Of a stretch of DNA of 58,080 bases, positions 17,329 to 25,396 are shown piece after piece. This stretch comes from Planosporangium thailandense (GTDB taxonomy: Bacteria; Actinomycetota; Actinomycetes; Mycobacteriales; Micromonosporaceae), in NCBI RefSeq assembly GCF_011947195.1, contig NZ_JAATVY010000032.1, positions 1 through 58,080 of the forward strand, written 5' to 3'. Made by a program: the position numbers and the translations under genes. Positions within the stretch are counted from its first letter, which is position 1. Each line of letters starts with the position of its first letter. The notes below the pieces were generated by a model. It was not told where the DNA came from, did no database searches, and worked only from the letters and a program-made list of their open reading frames with translations.

Positions 17329-17769
17329 CTAACGTCCTTCCGAATCAAGGTCGAGCAGTCGTCGCAGCGCGGGCAGCGCGGCGGCGATGGCGCACCGGTC
17401 CGCACCGGTGAGCGTCGCGAGCCGGCCGCGCAGGTACTCCTCGCGCGCGCGGACCACCTCGGCGTAGAACCGGGCGCCGTCGGCGGTCACGGCCACCACG
17501 ACGGCGCGCCCGTCGGTGGGGTCGGGGCCGCTGGTCACCATGCCCAGCCGCTTCAGCCGGCCGAGGACGTCGGTCATCGACGGCACCTTCACGCCCTCGA
17601 TCGCCGCGAGCGCGCTGACCCGCTGCGGCCCTTCGCGCACGAGGGTGCTCAGGACGGCGCCCTGGGTGAGGGTGAGGTCGCGCTGCGGCGCGTGCCTCCG
17701 CACCAGGTGGTACAGCTGGAACACCAGCGGGCGCAGTTCGCGCGCCAGGATCCCCTCGTCACCGGTCAC
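17329..17769 (-). CDS. MarR-family repressor of the adjacent MFS pump
   Basis: A 146-residue winged-helix regulator. Helices around LTLTQGAVLSTLVREGPQRVSALA and the recognition part VKVPSMTDVLGRLKRLGMV, then the wing DPTDGRAVVVAVT, are typical of MarR. It precedes the MFS gene with no spacing. The GTG start codon is inside a 40-base palindrome, and a TAGGGT hexamer ends exactly six bases before it, so transcription probably begins on the start codon and the bound repressor would cover the -10 and +1. Self-repression and release by a drug-like or phenolic ligand is expected for the family. Confidence 0.92.
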   Translation of the reverse strand: MTGDEGILARELRPLVFQLYHLVRRHAPQRDLTLTQGAVLSTLVREGPQRVSALAAIEGVKVPSMTDVLGRLKRLGMVTSGPDPTDGRAVVVAVTADGARFYAEVVRAREEYLRGRLATLTGADRCAIAAALPALRRLLDLDSEGR

Positions 17770-17807
17770 TTAGCCACCCTAACTAAATTTCGTTAGGGTG
17801 GCTAAGT
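17768..17807. promoter_or_regulatory. MarR operator: 40-base palindrome over -10 and start codon
   Basis: Perfect 16-base arms (17768-17783 and 17792-17807) surround the spacer TAAATTTC. Each arm contains TTAG-N5-CTAA, so two repressor dimers could bind with centres 23 bases apart. The minus-strand arm contains the TAGGGT -10 box and the first bases of the MarR coding sequence. Confidence 0.85.
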
Positions 17808-17815
17808 AACTCGCC

Positions 17816-18256
17816 TCACACGTCAGCAGGGCGGAAGCGGGCGACGAAGCGGCGCTGCCAGGGCGTCTCGACGGCCCGCCGGTCGTAGTGCGCCCGGACG
17901 TAGGCCACCGCCTCGCGGCCGGACACCCCGTCCAGCACGGCGAGGCAGGCCAGCGCCGTACCGGTTCGGCCCCGCCCGCCGGCGCAGGCGATCTCGACCC
18001 GCTCGTCCGCCGCACGCGCCCAGGCCTCGCGCAGCGCGTCGGCGGCCGCCGCGCGGTCGGACGGCAACCGGTAGTCGGGCCAGCGCACCCACCGGCTCTC
18101 CCAGGCCACGGCGGGCGGTTCGTGGCCCAGCAGATACAACGCGAACGTGGGCAGCGGCCCCGCCGGAAGGGGACGGCGCAGACCCCGACCGCGGACGAGG
18201 CGTCCCGAGGGCAGCCGCAGCACACCGTCGGCCGCGGGATCCCAGGTGGCGACCAC
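17816..18256 (-). CDS. Protein-tyrosine-phosphatase-like protein
   Basis: A 146-residue cytoplasmic protein with the CX5R phosphatase loop CAGGRGRTG, Cys91 and Arg97, and a possible general acid Asp61 in WPDYRLPSD. This matches the small dual-specificity or atypical tyrosine phosphatases of actinobacteria, which remove phosphate from Tyr or Ser/Thr or from phosphoinositide-like substrates. The family's usual leading His is Ala here (IACAGG). The GTG start has TAGGCT (18263-18268 on the minus strand) exactly six bases upstream, suggesting a leaderless message. It is independent of the MarR-MFS unit, although only the palindrome separates them. The substrate is unknown. Confidence 0.82.
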   Translation of the reverse strand: MVATWDPAADGVLRLPSGRLVRGRGLRRPLPAGPLPTFALYLLGHEPPAVAWESRWVRWPDYRLPSDRAAAADALREAWARAADERVEIACAGGRGRTGTALACLAVLDGVSGREAVAYVRAHYDRRAVETPWQRRFVARFRPADV

Positions 18257-18262
18257 GACCGG

Positions 18263-18268
18263 AGCCTA
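18263..18268 (-). promoter_or_regulatory. -10 box for leaderless transcript (TAGGCT)
   Basis: On the minus strand TAGGCT ends six bases before the GTG of the phosphatase-like gene. Confidence 0.45.
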
Positions 18269-18290
18269 GCCCCACCGCACCATCTCGGGA

Positions 18291-18737
18291 CGAGCCGATG
18301 GGCATCGTCGAGGAGGTCGGCCCGGCGATCACCAACGTGCGCGCCAGCGACCGCGTGGTCATCCCATTCAACATCTCATGTGGACATTGCTACCTGTGCG
18401 CACAGGGTCCGATGAGCCAGTGCGAGACCACCCAGGTACGCGGCGAGGACATAGGCGCCGCACTGTTCGGGTACACCAGGCTCTACGGTCAGGGACCGGG
18501 CGGCCAGGCCGAGCCAACGGGGTCGAGGTCCTCGACCTCACCCGGCACGACGACGTGGCGGACGTGATCCGCGAACTGACCGGTGGCCGTGGCCAGGACC
18601 CGGTCGTCGACGCGGTCGACATGGAGGCGGGCGTGGACCGACTGGCCGCGCTGCATCTGGCGATCGACGCGGTCCGCCGCGACGGCACGATCTCCCTGGC
18701 CGGCGTCTACAGCGGCACCGCCAACCCCCGCCGCTGA
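18291..18737 (+). pseudogene. Decayed zinc alcohol/formaldehyde dehydrogenase
   Basis: Fragments of a medium-chain zinc dehydrogenase. The first part, DEPMGIVEEVG then VVIPFNISCGHCYLC and CETTQVR, carries the structural-zinc Cys cluster and runs to GGQAE near base 18515. There the frame changes and the sequence resumes with GVEVLDLTRHDDVADVIRE, as in the cofactor-binding half, so roughly 70 codons are missing. A further in-frame gap joins DAVDMEAG to VDRLAALHLAID, and the protein stops soon after GVYSG. The N-terminal 60 or so residues, with the catalytic zinc Cys, are absent too. It resembles glutathione-independent formaldehyde dehydrogenases. With both ends and the middle deleted it cannot be active. 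Confidence 0.85.
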
Positions 18738-18839
18738 ATGATCATGCACGGACAACGCATGATCCTGAAACCTTCACGGGCCTATAACGCCGCAACACCT
18801 TCGCCGATCATGGCAGGGACCGCGCGAGGCCGGCGCGGG

Positions 18840-19067
18840 CTACCGCGTCTCCGCGCCGGACTGCGCACCCCTCGGGTCGACCTCGCCGTCGTAGTTGTAG
18901 ACCAGGTACGACCGGCCGTCCCGATCCCGGTGCGCGGTGGTGCGGATGTACCGGTGGACCAGGCCACCGATCTCCAACTGGATCAGTCCGGTGTCGTTGG
19001 AGTCGAACAGCTCGCCGTCGCGCGGGCCGCCGACGAATATCGCATCATGGTCGGTCGCAGTGCTCAT
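18840..19067 (-). CDS. Small conserved-type protein of unknown function
   Basis: A 75-residue acidic protein starting MSTATDHDAIFVGGPRDGE and containing TGLIQLEIGGLVHRYIRTT and YLVYNYDGEVDP. The GGPRDGE pattern occurs in many short actinobacterial proteins of unknown role, from memory. No membrane segment or Cys is present. I start at the ATG because the upstream extension of the frame has no such pattern. It lies between the dehydrogenase remnant and the aldolase-like gene. Function not recognised. Confidence 0.6.
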   Translation of the reverse strand: MSTATDHDAIFVGGPRDGELFDSNDTGLIQLEIGGLVHRYIRTTAHRDRDGRSYLVYNYDGEVDPRGAQSGAETR

Positions 19068-19194
19068 GGCAGCACACGTTCCCGGTACTGAGCGACATCT
19101 AACCTTGTCGCCCTGGTGCTTCGCGCACACCGACCAGGCGGCATGCGAAGATCTCTCGCTGTCCGACAACACCCCGCAACGCCGGACAGCCGCG

Positions 19195-20265
19195 ATGCGA
19201 TCCTGTGACCGTATCCTTTCCGGGGTCCGGCCCGCGACCATGAGAGAGCGGCTCGCAGCCCTGGACGCGAGTGGTGACCTTGACGGCCTTCCCGACTTCT
19301 ACGGGGACGGCCCGGTGACCGCGCTGGAAGAGCGCGTGGCCGACCTCCTGGGAACCGAGGCCGCTGTCTTCTTCCCCACCGGGACGATGGCCCAGCAGGT
19401 CGCGCTGCGCTACGGCGCGGACCGCACCGGCAATCGCACGGTCGCGGTCCATCCGCTCGGCCACCAGGAGGTGCATGAGCGGCACGCCTACGCCCACCTG
19501 AGCGGCCTGCGCAGCACCTGGCCGACCACCGTGCCCCGCAACCCGACCGCCGACGAGATCACCGCGCTCGCCGACCCGGTGGGCACCGTGGTCATCGAAC
19601 TCCCGCTGCGCGACGCCGGCTTCGTCCTCCCCTCCTGGAGCGAGCTCACCGCCGTGTCCGCCGCGGCGCGGGCCATCGGTGCGCGCGTGCACTTCGACGG
19701 CGCCCGGATCTGGGAGTCCGTCCCGCACCTGGGGCACGCCCTCAGCGAGATCACCGCGCTCGCCGACAGCACCTACGTCTCGTTCTACAAGACGCTCGGC
19801 GGCATCAGCGGCGCGGCGCTCGCCGGTACCGCCGAACTCGCCGCCTACGCCCGCGTCTGGCGGCACCGCTACGGCGGCATGCTGTTCCAGCAGTGGCCGG
19901 CCGTTCTCTCGGCACTGGCCGGACTCGACCGGGAGCTGCCGCGCATCCCCGACCACGTGCGGCACGCACCGACGGTCGCGACGGCGCTCACGGCGCTTCC
20001 CGGCGCGCGGGTGCATCCGCAGCCCCCGCATACCCATCAGTTCCGGCTCTGGCTGCCCCACCCGGCGCAGGCCCTCAACGACGCGGCGTTGGCGCTCGCC
20101 GAGGAGGAGAAGGTGTGGTTCGCCGCCGGCTGGCGGGAGACCGACGTGCCGGGCCTGGCGATGACCGAGATCACGGTAGCCGCGCCCGCCCTCGAATGGA
20201 CCGCCGAGGACATCGCCGAGGTCGGTGAACGATTCCTCCGCCGCGCCGCCAGCCACCGGGGCTGA
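19195..20265 (+). CDS. Threonine-aldolase-like PLP enzyme
   Basis: A fold-type I pyridoxal-phosphate enzyme of the beta-eliminating lyase / low-specificity threonine aldolase group. These split threonine or related beta-hydroxy amino acids to glycine and an aldehyde. Visible are VFFPTGTMAQQVALR (phosphate-binding region, about 58-72), HFDGARIWES with the PLP-contacting Asp, and the Schiff-base Lys199 in VSFYKTLGGISG. The C-terminal small domain is complete. Length is about 356 residues from the ATG at 19195; the frame is open further upstream and no ribosome site is convincing, so the start is uncertain. It stands alone. The protein lacks the usual N-terminal SDN segment of classical threonine aldolases, so a related side-chain lyase is possible. 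Confidence 0.85.
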   Translation: MRSCDRILSGVRPATMRERLAALDASGDLDGLPDFYGDGPVTALEERVADLLGTEAAVFFPTGTMAQQVALRYGADRTGNRTVAVHPLGHQEVHERHAYAHLSGLRSTWPTTVPRNPTADEITALADPVGTVVIELPLRDAGFVLPSWSELTAVSAAARAIGARVHFDGARIWESVPHLGHALSEITALADSTYVSFYKTLGGISGAALAGTAELAAYARVWRHRYGGMLFQQWPAVLSALAGLDRELPRIPDHVRHAPTVATALTALPGARVHPQPPHTHQFRLWLPHPAQALNDAALALAEEEKVWFAAGWRETDVPGLAMTEITVAAPALEWTAEDIAEVGERFLRRAASHRG

Positions 20266-20296
20266 GGCGGCGTCCCGGCTGATCCCGCGGTGATCG

Positions 20297-20302
20297 TACG
20301 AT
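20297..20302 (+). promoter_or_regulatory. -10 box for leaderless transcript (TACGAT)
   Basis: TACGAT ends six bases before the ATG at 20309 of the TfoX-like gene; no ribosome site is present. Confidence 0.5.
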
Positions 20303-20308
20303 CCCGTG

Positions 20309-20635
20309 ATGGCCTACGACGACGCGCTGGCGGAACGCATCCGGGACCGGCTGCGGCACGGGTTCGGCGTCGACGAGAAGAGGATGTTCGGCTGTCTGGT
20401 CTTCTTCCTGGCCGGCAACATGCTGGTCGGCGTCGCGGGTGACGACCTGATGGTCCGGGTCGGCCCGGACAACGCCGAGGCGGCGCTCGCCCGGCCGGGA
20501 GCGAGGGTGTTCGACTTCACCGGGCGGGCGATGCGGGGTTGGGTACTCGTGGCCGGTGACGAACTCGACGACGAGGCCCTCGACGGCTGGATCGCGGACG
20601 CGGCCGCGTTCGTCACGACGCTGCCGCCGAAGTAG
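20309..20635 (+). CDS. TfoX N-terminal-domain protein
   Basis: A 108-residue protein matching the TfoX/Sxy N-terminal domain: KRMFGCLVFFLAGNMLVGVAGDD, then MVRVGPD and FDFTGRAMRGWVLV. In gamma-proteobacteria this domain belongs to a competence regulator, but single-domain copies in actinobacteria have no assigned role. The domain is complete and there is no C-terminal TfoX half. TACGAT stands six bases before the ATG, so a leaderless message is likely. It lies 43 bases after the aldolase-like gene but has its own promoter. Confidence 0.85.
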   Translation: MAYDDALAERIRDRLRHGFGVDEKRMFGCLVFFLAGNMLVGVAGDDLMVRVGPDNAEAALARPGARVFDFTGRAMRGWVLVAGDELDDEALDGWIADAAAFVTTLPPK

Positions 20636-20787
20636 CCGCGACCTCCCCGAGTTCGGTTCAGCCGACGAAGGTCCGGGCCGCGGGACCCGCGTTACCTCGA
20701 ACCCGGCGGCCGGCATCTCCGCCGCAGAGCACCAGCTACTATGCCTTTCCGCAGCTACGCTGCTCGGATCAGCAAGAAGTTGGCTTG

Positions 20788-21585
20788 ATGAAAAACAAAG
20801 AAGTGTACGAGCGCCCGCAGTACGCCCTGGCCTCGGTCGACCACGCGCTACGCCTGATCCAGATCCTGCGGGACACCGGCGAGGCACGTCTGTCCGACAT
20901 CGCCCGGGAACTCGGAACCTCGGCCTCCACCGCGCACCGACTGCTGGCGATGCTGGTCTACCGAGGGTTCGCGGTGCAGAACGAGTCGCGCGCGTACTCG
21001 CCGGGTCCGGCGCTCGGTGTCGGCCCGTCCAACGCTCCATGGACCCGTCAGCTCAAGAACCTGCTGTTGCCACATCTGGAACTGCTGTCGGGCCGGATCG
21101 ACGAGACGGTGAGCCTCATGTTCCGTGTCGGCGGGCGGGTGCGGTTTCTCGCCTCCGTCGAGGGCAGCCACGTGGTCCGCGTCGGTGAGCGCACCGGCAC
21201 GGTGTTGGACGCCCGGCGCGCGTCCGGCGGGAGGGCCATGCTGGCCGAACTTGACCGATCGGAGCTCGAGCGACTGTACCGCAGCCCCTCGGCTCGCCTG
21301 GCCGGCGACTTCATGGAGGAGCGTGAATTCAGTCAGCTCGTCAGCTCGCTGGAGCGCATCCGCCAGATCGGCTACGCACTCAACCGCGAGGAGACCGAGC
21401 GCGGCGTCTGGGCGGTCGGAACGGCGATCCACGACAGCGCCTCGAACCTGATCGCCTCATTCGCCGTGTCGGTCCCGGCGGTGCGCTCGCAGTTCCTCGT
21501 GGCACCGCGGACCATTGCCCTCATCGGCGCAGCCCGTGAGGAGATGGAGGCGCGCCTGCGCGCCGCGGCCTTCGTGGTCTCCTGA
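20788..21585 (+). CDS. IclR-family transcriptional regulator
   Basis: A 265-residue regulator. The winged helix covers about residues 17-75 (LSDIARELGTSASTAHRLLAMLVYRGFAV). The C-terminal effector domain has ETVSLMFRVGG, RASGGRAMLAEL and RGVWAVGTAIHD, as in IclR proteins that bind aromatic or organic acids. A TTG precedes the chosen ATG immediately. The EthD-like gene is convergent with it, and the MHS transporter gene lies beyond; these are typical companions in catabolic loci, so this protein probably controls them. A paired palindrome at 22286-22321 is a candidate operator. Confidence 0.9.
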   Translation: MKNKEVYERPQYALASVDHALRLIQILRDTGEARLSDIARELGTSASTAHRLLAMLVYRGFAVQNESRAYSPGPALGVGPSNAPWTRQLKNLLLPHLELLSGRIDETVSLMFRVGGRVRFLASVEGSHVVRVGERTGTVLDARRASGGRAMLAELDRSELERLYRSPSARLAGDFMEEREFSQLVSSLERIRQIGYALNREETERGVWAVGTAIHDSASNLIASFAVSVPAVRSQFLVAPRTIALIGAAREEMEARLRAAAFVVS

Positions 21586-21644
21586 TCCGCGCCACGCCTT
21601 GGGCGGGCCGCGAAAAGCGGATTCCCGCGAGCGGCCGGCGGAGT

Positions 21645-22259
21645 TCACATCATGCGTCGAGAACTGGTCAGCAGCACGCGGATCTCACCCGTACCAGCTG
21701 CCGACTCGGCGGTCTTCACCGCCGCTTCATAGACCCGGTGAGCGACTTGCTTCGGCGCACCGATCACGAGGATGCCTGCGGGCGCGGCGTTCTCGCGCTC
21801 CAGCCGGGGGCGCTCCATCAACCGGTGCCTGTCCTCGGGCTCGGTCTGGATCAGTTGGATCGGCCCGAGATCGGTGACGGCCTCGGCGAAGATCGCCGGA
21901 TCGAACTGCTCCTCGCCGAGGATCCAGACCTTCGACTCGGGGTCGTAGCTGTCCCGGTTCGTCACTGTGAAAGCCGTGAGCGAGCCGATGAACGTGACCT
22001 CGTCGTCCTGCTGCGCCTCGGATGTGTGCTGTTCGGCGGACGCCACCCCCGAGTCGTCGAACCACACCTCGACGATCCCGTCGACCGACCTGCCGACCGA
22101 TCTGGTCGACCAGTGCTCGACCACCGGGTTCTGCACGTACTCCCTGATTCCCGGTAATGCGGAGACGATCGCCGCGTGCGGCCCCGACCAGTGCTCGTCA
22201 AATGCATCGAAGGGCACGTCCGCCCGCTTCCGCAAAAGTACGATCCGCTTCTTCAGCAC
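21645..22259 (-). CDS. EthD-domain protein
   Basis: A 204-residue protein whose first half is an EthD-like dimeric alpha/beta-barrel: IVLLRKRADVPFDAFDEHWSGPHAAIVSALPGIREYVQNPVVEHW. EthD-type proteins accompany degradation of ethers, aromatic or other xenobiotics and may act as small dehalogenating, decarboxylating or intermediate-binding enzymes. The second half (about 105-204) is less typical and may be a second degenerate barrel. On the minus strand TACGGT (22272-22277) would be its -10, with a short leader to the GTG start. It is divergent from the MHS transporter. No oxygenase or hydrolase gene is adjacent, so its substrate is unknown. Confidence 0.78.
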   Translation of the reverse strand: MLKKRIVLLRKRADVPFDAFDEHWSGPHAAIVSALPGIREYVQNPVVEHWSTRSVGRSVDGIVEVWFDDSGVASAEQHTSEAQQDDEVTFIGSLTAFTVTNRDSYDPESKVWILGEEQFDPAIFAEAVTDLGPIQLIQTEPEDRHRLMERPRLERENAAPAGILVIGAPKQVAHRVYEAAVKTAESAAGTGEIRVLLTSSRRMM

Positions 22260-22285
22260 GGCTGGTTCCTTACCGTAGACCCGGT

Positions 22286-22321
22286 GATCGGACCTACGGT
22301 CCGATCGAATTTCTGATTCGA
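22286..22321. promoter_or_regulatory. Two inverted repeats between EthD and MHS genes
   Basis: GATCGGACC-TAC-GGTCCGATC (22286-22306) is a perfect palindrome with 9-base arms, and TCGAAT-TTCTG-ATTCGA (22305-22321) follows directly with 6-base arms. The first lies just upstream of the probable -10 of the EthD gene. Both may bind the IclR regulator encoded nearby; that assignment is inferred. Confidence 0.6.
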
Positions 22322-22514
22322 GCAGAATGGCCCGGCGATAGCCACGGCTTTCCAGCCTGCGGAAAACCTCGCGACCACAGTGCCCGGACCTGAGCTGGGG
22401 TTTTTTACATAGCAGAAACGTCTGTGCCGCGCGTCACCTCGTCGTTACCGTCTGACCGACCTCGAGGCAGAGGCACGGCCGGGGCGTCGGCCCCGTTGGA
22501 CGAAAGGCTCAAGC

Positions 22515-23879
22515 ATGACCCAGGGCTTGACGGACACTTCATGGACTCGAACGGACCACCTCATCGAGTCCGGCCCGGCTCAGCGTTCACAAACGCGTAA
22601 GGCTCTGGCGAGTGGAACATTGGGTTCGGCCCTGGAATGGTTCGACTTCGCCATGTACGGGGCGCTGTCGGCGACGGTATTCCCCGCTCTGTTCTTCGCC
22701 GGCCTCGGGCAGTTCGGCGCACTCATGGCGTCGCTGGCGACGTTCGGCGTGGGCTTCGTGGCCAGGCCGCTCGGCGCGGTGGTCTGCGGCTACCTGGGCG
22801 ACCGCTATGGCCGCCGCCCGATCCTGCTCGCCACCTTCATCGCCATGGGTGCGAGTTCGCTCGCGATCGGCCTGCTACCCGCCAACAAGGGCGCGACCAT
22901 CGCGGTGGTTCTCGTCCTCCTGCGGGTCATCCAGGGCTTCGCCCTCGGCGGCGAGGCCACCGGCGCGCAGCTGATGACCATCGAGAACGCGAAGACGAAC
23001 CAGCGGGGAATCTTCGGGGCGTTGATCAACATCGGGTCGCCGCTGAGCCAGGTGCTCGCCAACACCGCCCTGGTCATCCTCGGTGCGTCGATGAGCGCCG
23101 ACGCGTTCCAGTCCTGGGGATGGCGCATCCCGTTCCTGGCCAGCCTCGGGCTGATGGTGGTCGGCATCTACATCCGGGTCCGGCTCGAAGAGACGCCGGT
23201 GTTCCGCGAGCAGAAGGCCGCCAGCGACAGGCAGGTCAACGGGCTCGCGGTCCTGAAGTCGCAGCCCTGGACGGTCGTGAAGCTGATCCTGGTCCGGGCC
23301 GGCTCGAACGTGACCTTCTACACGCTGGCGGTCTACGGCCTGAAGTACCTGACCGGCGACGCCGGCCTGAGCAGGCAGGCCGCATTCGTGATCGTCCTGA
23401 TCGCCAACTGTGTCTCCGTCGCGGCCGGGCTCATCGGGGGTCGGGTCAGCGACCGGATCGGCCGCAAGCCGGTGCTCGCCGCCGCGATCGTGGCCCAGAT
23501 CATCGGGGTGGCCGGGTTCTTTCCCGCCGCGGCGTCAGGCAACGTCGCCCTCATCGTGGTGACCATGACGCTGGCGATCTCCGCGGTGCAGTTCGAGTTC
23601 GGTTCGCAGCCGGCGCTCTACGCCGAGCAATTCCCCACCTCGATGCGATTCACCGGATCCGCCCTCGCCCTGTCGTTCTCCCAGGTCCTGTTCTCGGCAC
23701 CGGCGCCGCTGGTCGCCGCGGCCCTCGCCCGCTCGGGCAGCTCCTGGTCGATCGCCGCGGTGAACGTCGTGGTCCTGGTCGTCTCCGTGATCACCGTGCG
23801 GTGGCTGCGGGACAACTACCGCATGGATCTCGCGGAGATCCAGCCCGAACGCGTCGCCGCTGTCACCCAGCACCGCTAG
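22515..23879 (+). CDS. MHS-family metabolite:H+ symporter (MFS)
   Basis: A 454-residue 12-TM transporter. SALEWFDFAMYGALSATVFP near 38-57 and GDRYGRRPILLATF near 95-108 are hallmarks of the metabolite:H+ symporter branch of the MFS, which takes up shikimate, citrate, alpha-ketoglutarate, betaine or aromatic acids. VIQGFALGGEATGA is also diagnostic. GAAAGG stands eight bases before the ATG. It is divergent from the EthD gene and near the IclR gene, so it probably imports an organic acid controlled by that regulator. The exact substrate cannot be read from the sequence. Confidence 0.92.
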   Translation: MTQGLTDTSWTRTDHLIESGPAQRSQTRKALASGTLGSALEWFDFAMYGALSATVFPALFFAGLGQFGALMASLATFGVGFVARPLGAVVCGYLGDRYGRRPILLATFIAMGASSLAIGLLPANKGATIAVVLVLLRVIQGFALGGEATGAQLMTIENAKTNQRGIFGALINIGSPLSQVLANTALVILGASMSADAFQSWGWRIPFLASLGLMVVGIYIRVRLEETPVFREQKAASDRQVNGLAVLKSQPWTVVKLILVRAGSNVTFYTLAVYGLKYLTGDAGLSRQAAFVIVLIANCVSVAAGLIGGRVSDRIGRKPVLAAAIVAQIIGVAGFFPAAASGNVALIVVTMTLAISAVQFEFGSQPALYAEQFPTSMRFTGSALALSFSQVLFSAPAPLVAAALARSGSSWSIAAVNVVVLVVSVITVRWLRDNYRMDLAEIQPERVAAVTQHR

Positions 23880-24030
23880 CGGCTTCACCCAGCGAAGCTG
23901 AGCGCCGCGGCCGCCGAGTTCGGTGTCGACCTGCCCGGTGTGGATCAGCGCGGCCAGCGGTGTAGGGATCCCCGGCGCTTCGTCACGAGAACGCGGTCCC
24001 GCGCCGGCAGAAGATCGAGGCGGTTGCGCG

Positions 24031-25203
24031 TCAGCTCAGACTGTCGCGCAACTGCGTCACCCGCCGCACCGACGCCTGGAAGGCCGTCGCGTTGAGATCG
24101 CCGTTGCGCAGGCCGCCGACCAGCCCCTGGGTCGCCGCCTCGCCCTGGCTGACGTCGCGGGCGGAGCAGAGGATGAGATCCATCCCCGCCCGGGCGGCCA
24201 GGACGGCCCGCCTGCCGTTGTCACCGAACGCCTGCAGCGCGCCGGCCTCGAGGGCATCCGTGATGGTCACCCCGTGGTAGCCGAGCCGGCCACGCAGCTC
24301 GGAGGTGATCACGGTCGGCGACAGCCCGGCCGGGCGGCTGGCGTCGAGCGCCGGGTAGATCGCCCAGGACGCCATGATGAGCTTGACCTTTGCCGAGATC
24401 GCCGCCGGGTACGCCGCCTCGTCCCGCGCGCGCAGGTCGCCCAGGCTTGACGTGATGGTCACCGGCTCGAGGTCGGTGTTCTGGCCGACGGGCGTCGCGC
24501 CGAGGCCCGGGAAGTGCTTCGCGGTGGCCGCCACGCCGGTCTTCTGCTGCGCCCCGATGAACGCGCTACCCAGCTTGCCGACCGTGGCCGGGTCGGAGCC
24601 GTACGAGCGCTGGAACCGGTCGATGAAGTTGCCGGGCACGCTCACGACGTCGAGTACGGGCGCGAGGTTGAGGTTCATACCGACGCTCTTCAGGTTGTCC
24701 CCCGCGCCGGTCCCGGCCCGTACGGCTCCGGACACCGGCTGCGCGGACTGCCCGATCTGCTTCTCGGACAGCTCGGGCGCTCCGGGCAGCCGCCGGATGA
24801 GCCCGCCCTCCTGGTCGGTCATGAGCAGCAGCGGCGCGTGTACCGGGCTCTGCCGTGCGGCGTCGCGCAACTGCCGTACGACCCCGGCGATCTGGGCCGC
24901 GCTGGCGATGTTCTCGCCGAAGAAGATGACCCCGGCCGCCTCACCGTTGCGGATGTGCGCCAACAGGCTCTCGGGCGGCGTGAGCCCCGGATACGAATAG
25001 ATGATCCGCTGCCCGGCCAACTGAGCGGGCGTCAGGCGGGCCGACGGTTCCCCGACAACGTCACCGTTCACGGGCCGTCCGGCGGCCGCGCTGCCCGCCG
25101 GAATCAGGGCCGTGACGCCGAGCGCCACACCGGCCAGCAGACCCACGCACAGCCTCGTCGAACCACGTCGATAGGCACCTACAGTGCCGAGGATCGATGT
25201 CAT
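24031..25203 (-). CDS. Secreted GH3 glycoside hydrolase (beta-N-acetylhexosaminidase type)
   Basis: A 390-residue exported family 3 glycoside hydrolase of the NagZ type, which removes beta-N-acetylglucosamine from peptidoglycan fragments or chitin oligomers. The N-terminus has a charged start, a hydrophobic core (LLAGVALGVTALIPAGSAAA) and then the (beta/alpha)8 barrel. MTDQEGG, ATAKHFPGLG (near 226) and the nucleophile Asp in TITDALEAGAL (near 314) are all present; the KHFPG His is part of the NagZ catalytic loop. On the minus strand TATAGA (25249-25254) is a likely -10 with a 39-base leader. Divergent from the STAS-protein gene, with overlapping promoters. As it is secreted it may act in wall turnover or chitin use. 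Confidence 0.9.
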   Translation of the reverse strand: MTSILGTVGAYRRGSTRLCVGLLAGVALGVTALIPAGSAAAGRPVNGDVVGEPSARLTPAQLAGQRIIYSYPGLTPPESLLAHIRNGEAAGVIFFGENIASAAQIAGVVRQLRDAARQSPVHAPLLLMTDQEGGLIRRLPGAPELSEKQIGQSAQPVSGAVRAGTGAGDNLKSVGMNLNLAPVLDVVSVPGNFIDRFQRSYGSDPATVGKLGSAFIGAQQKTGVAATAKHFPGLGATPVGQNTDLEPVTITSSLGDLRARDEAAYPAAISAKVKLIMASWAIYPALDASRPAGLSPTVITSELRGRLGYHGVTITDALEAGALQAFGDNGRRAVLAARAGMDLILCSARDVSQGEAATQGLVGGLRNGDLNATAFQASVRRVTQLRDSLS

Positions 25204-25250
25204 TGCGCTCCGCTTCCCTGGCCGGCCTCCGCTAACCATAGGCGCACTTC

Positions 25251-25256
25251 TATAGT
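25251..25256 (+). promoter_or_regulatory. Overlapping divergent -10 boxes (TATAGT / TATAGA)
   Basis: The sequence TCTATAGT reads TATAGT towards the STAS gene and TATAGA (25249-25254) towards the GH3 gene. Only one polymerase could occupy both at a time, so the two promoters may compete. No clear -35 boxes are seen. Confidence 0.4.
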
Positions 25257-25396
25257 TCAGCATCGATATCGTGTCGCCGGATCCGGGACCCCGCACAGAT
25301 GTGCAAAGCTCCCCGGGCCCCGAAGTCACCATGCGCGGCTACCATCGTTCTTCGATCTGTAGGGGTGCACGCTGTCGCGCATCGAGGGCGGTACGG

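Noticed and set aside
23880-24030. Possible gene remnant between the MHS and GH3 genes
   Set aside because: Short stretches look coding-like, but no frame matches a known protein and no start or ribosome site is evident.
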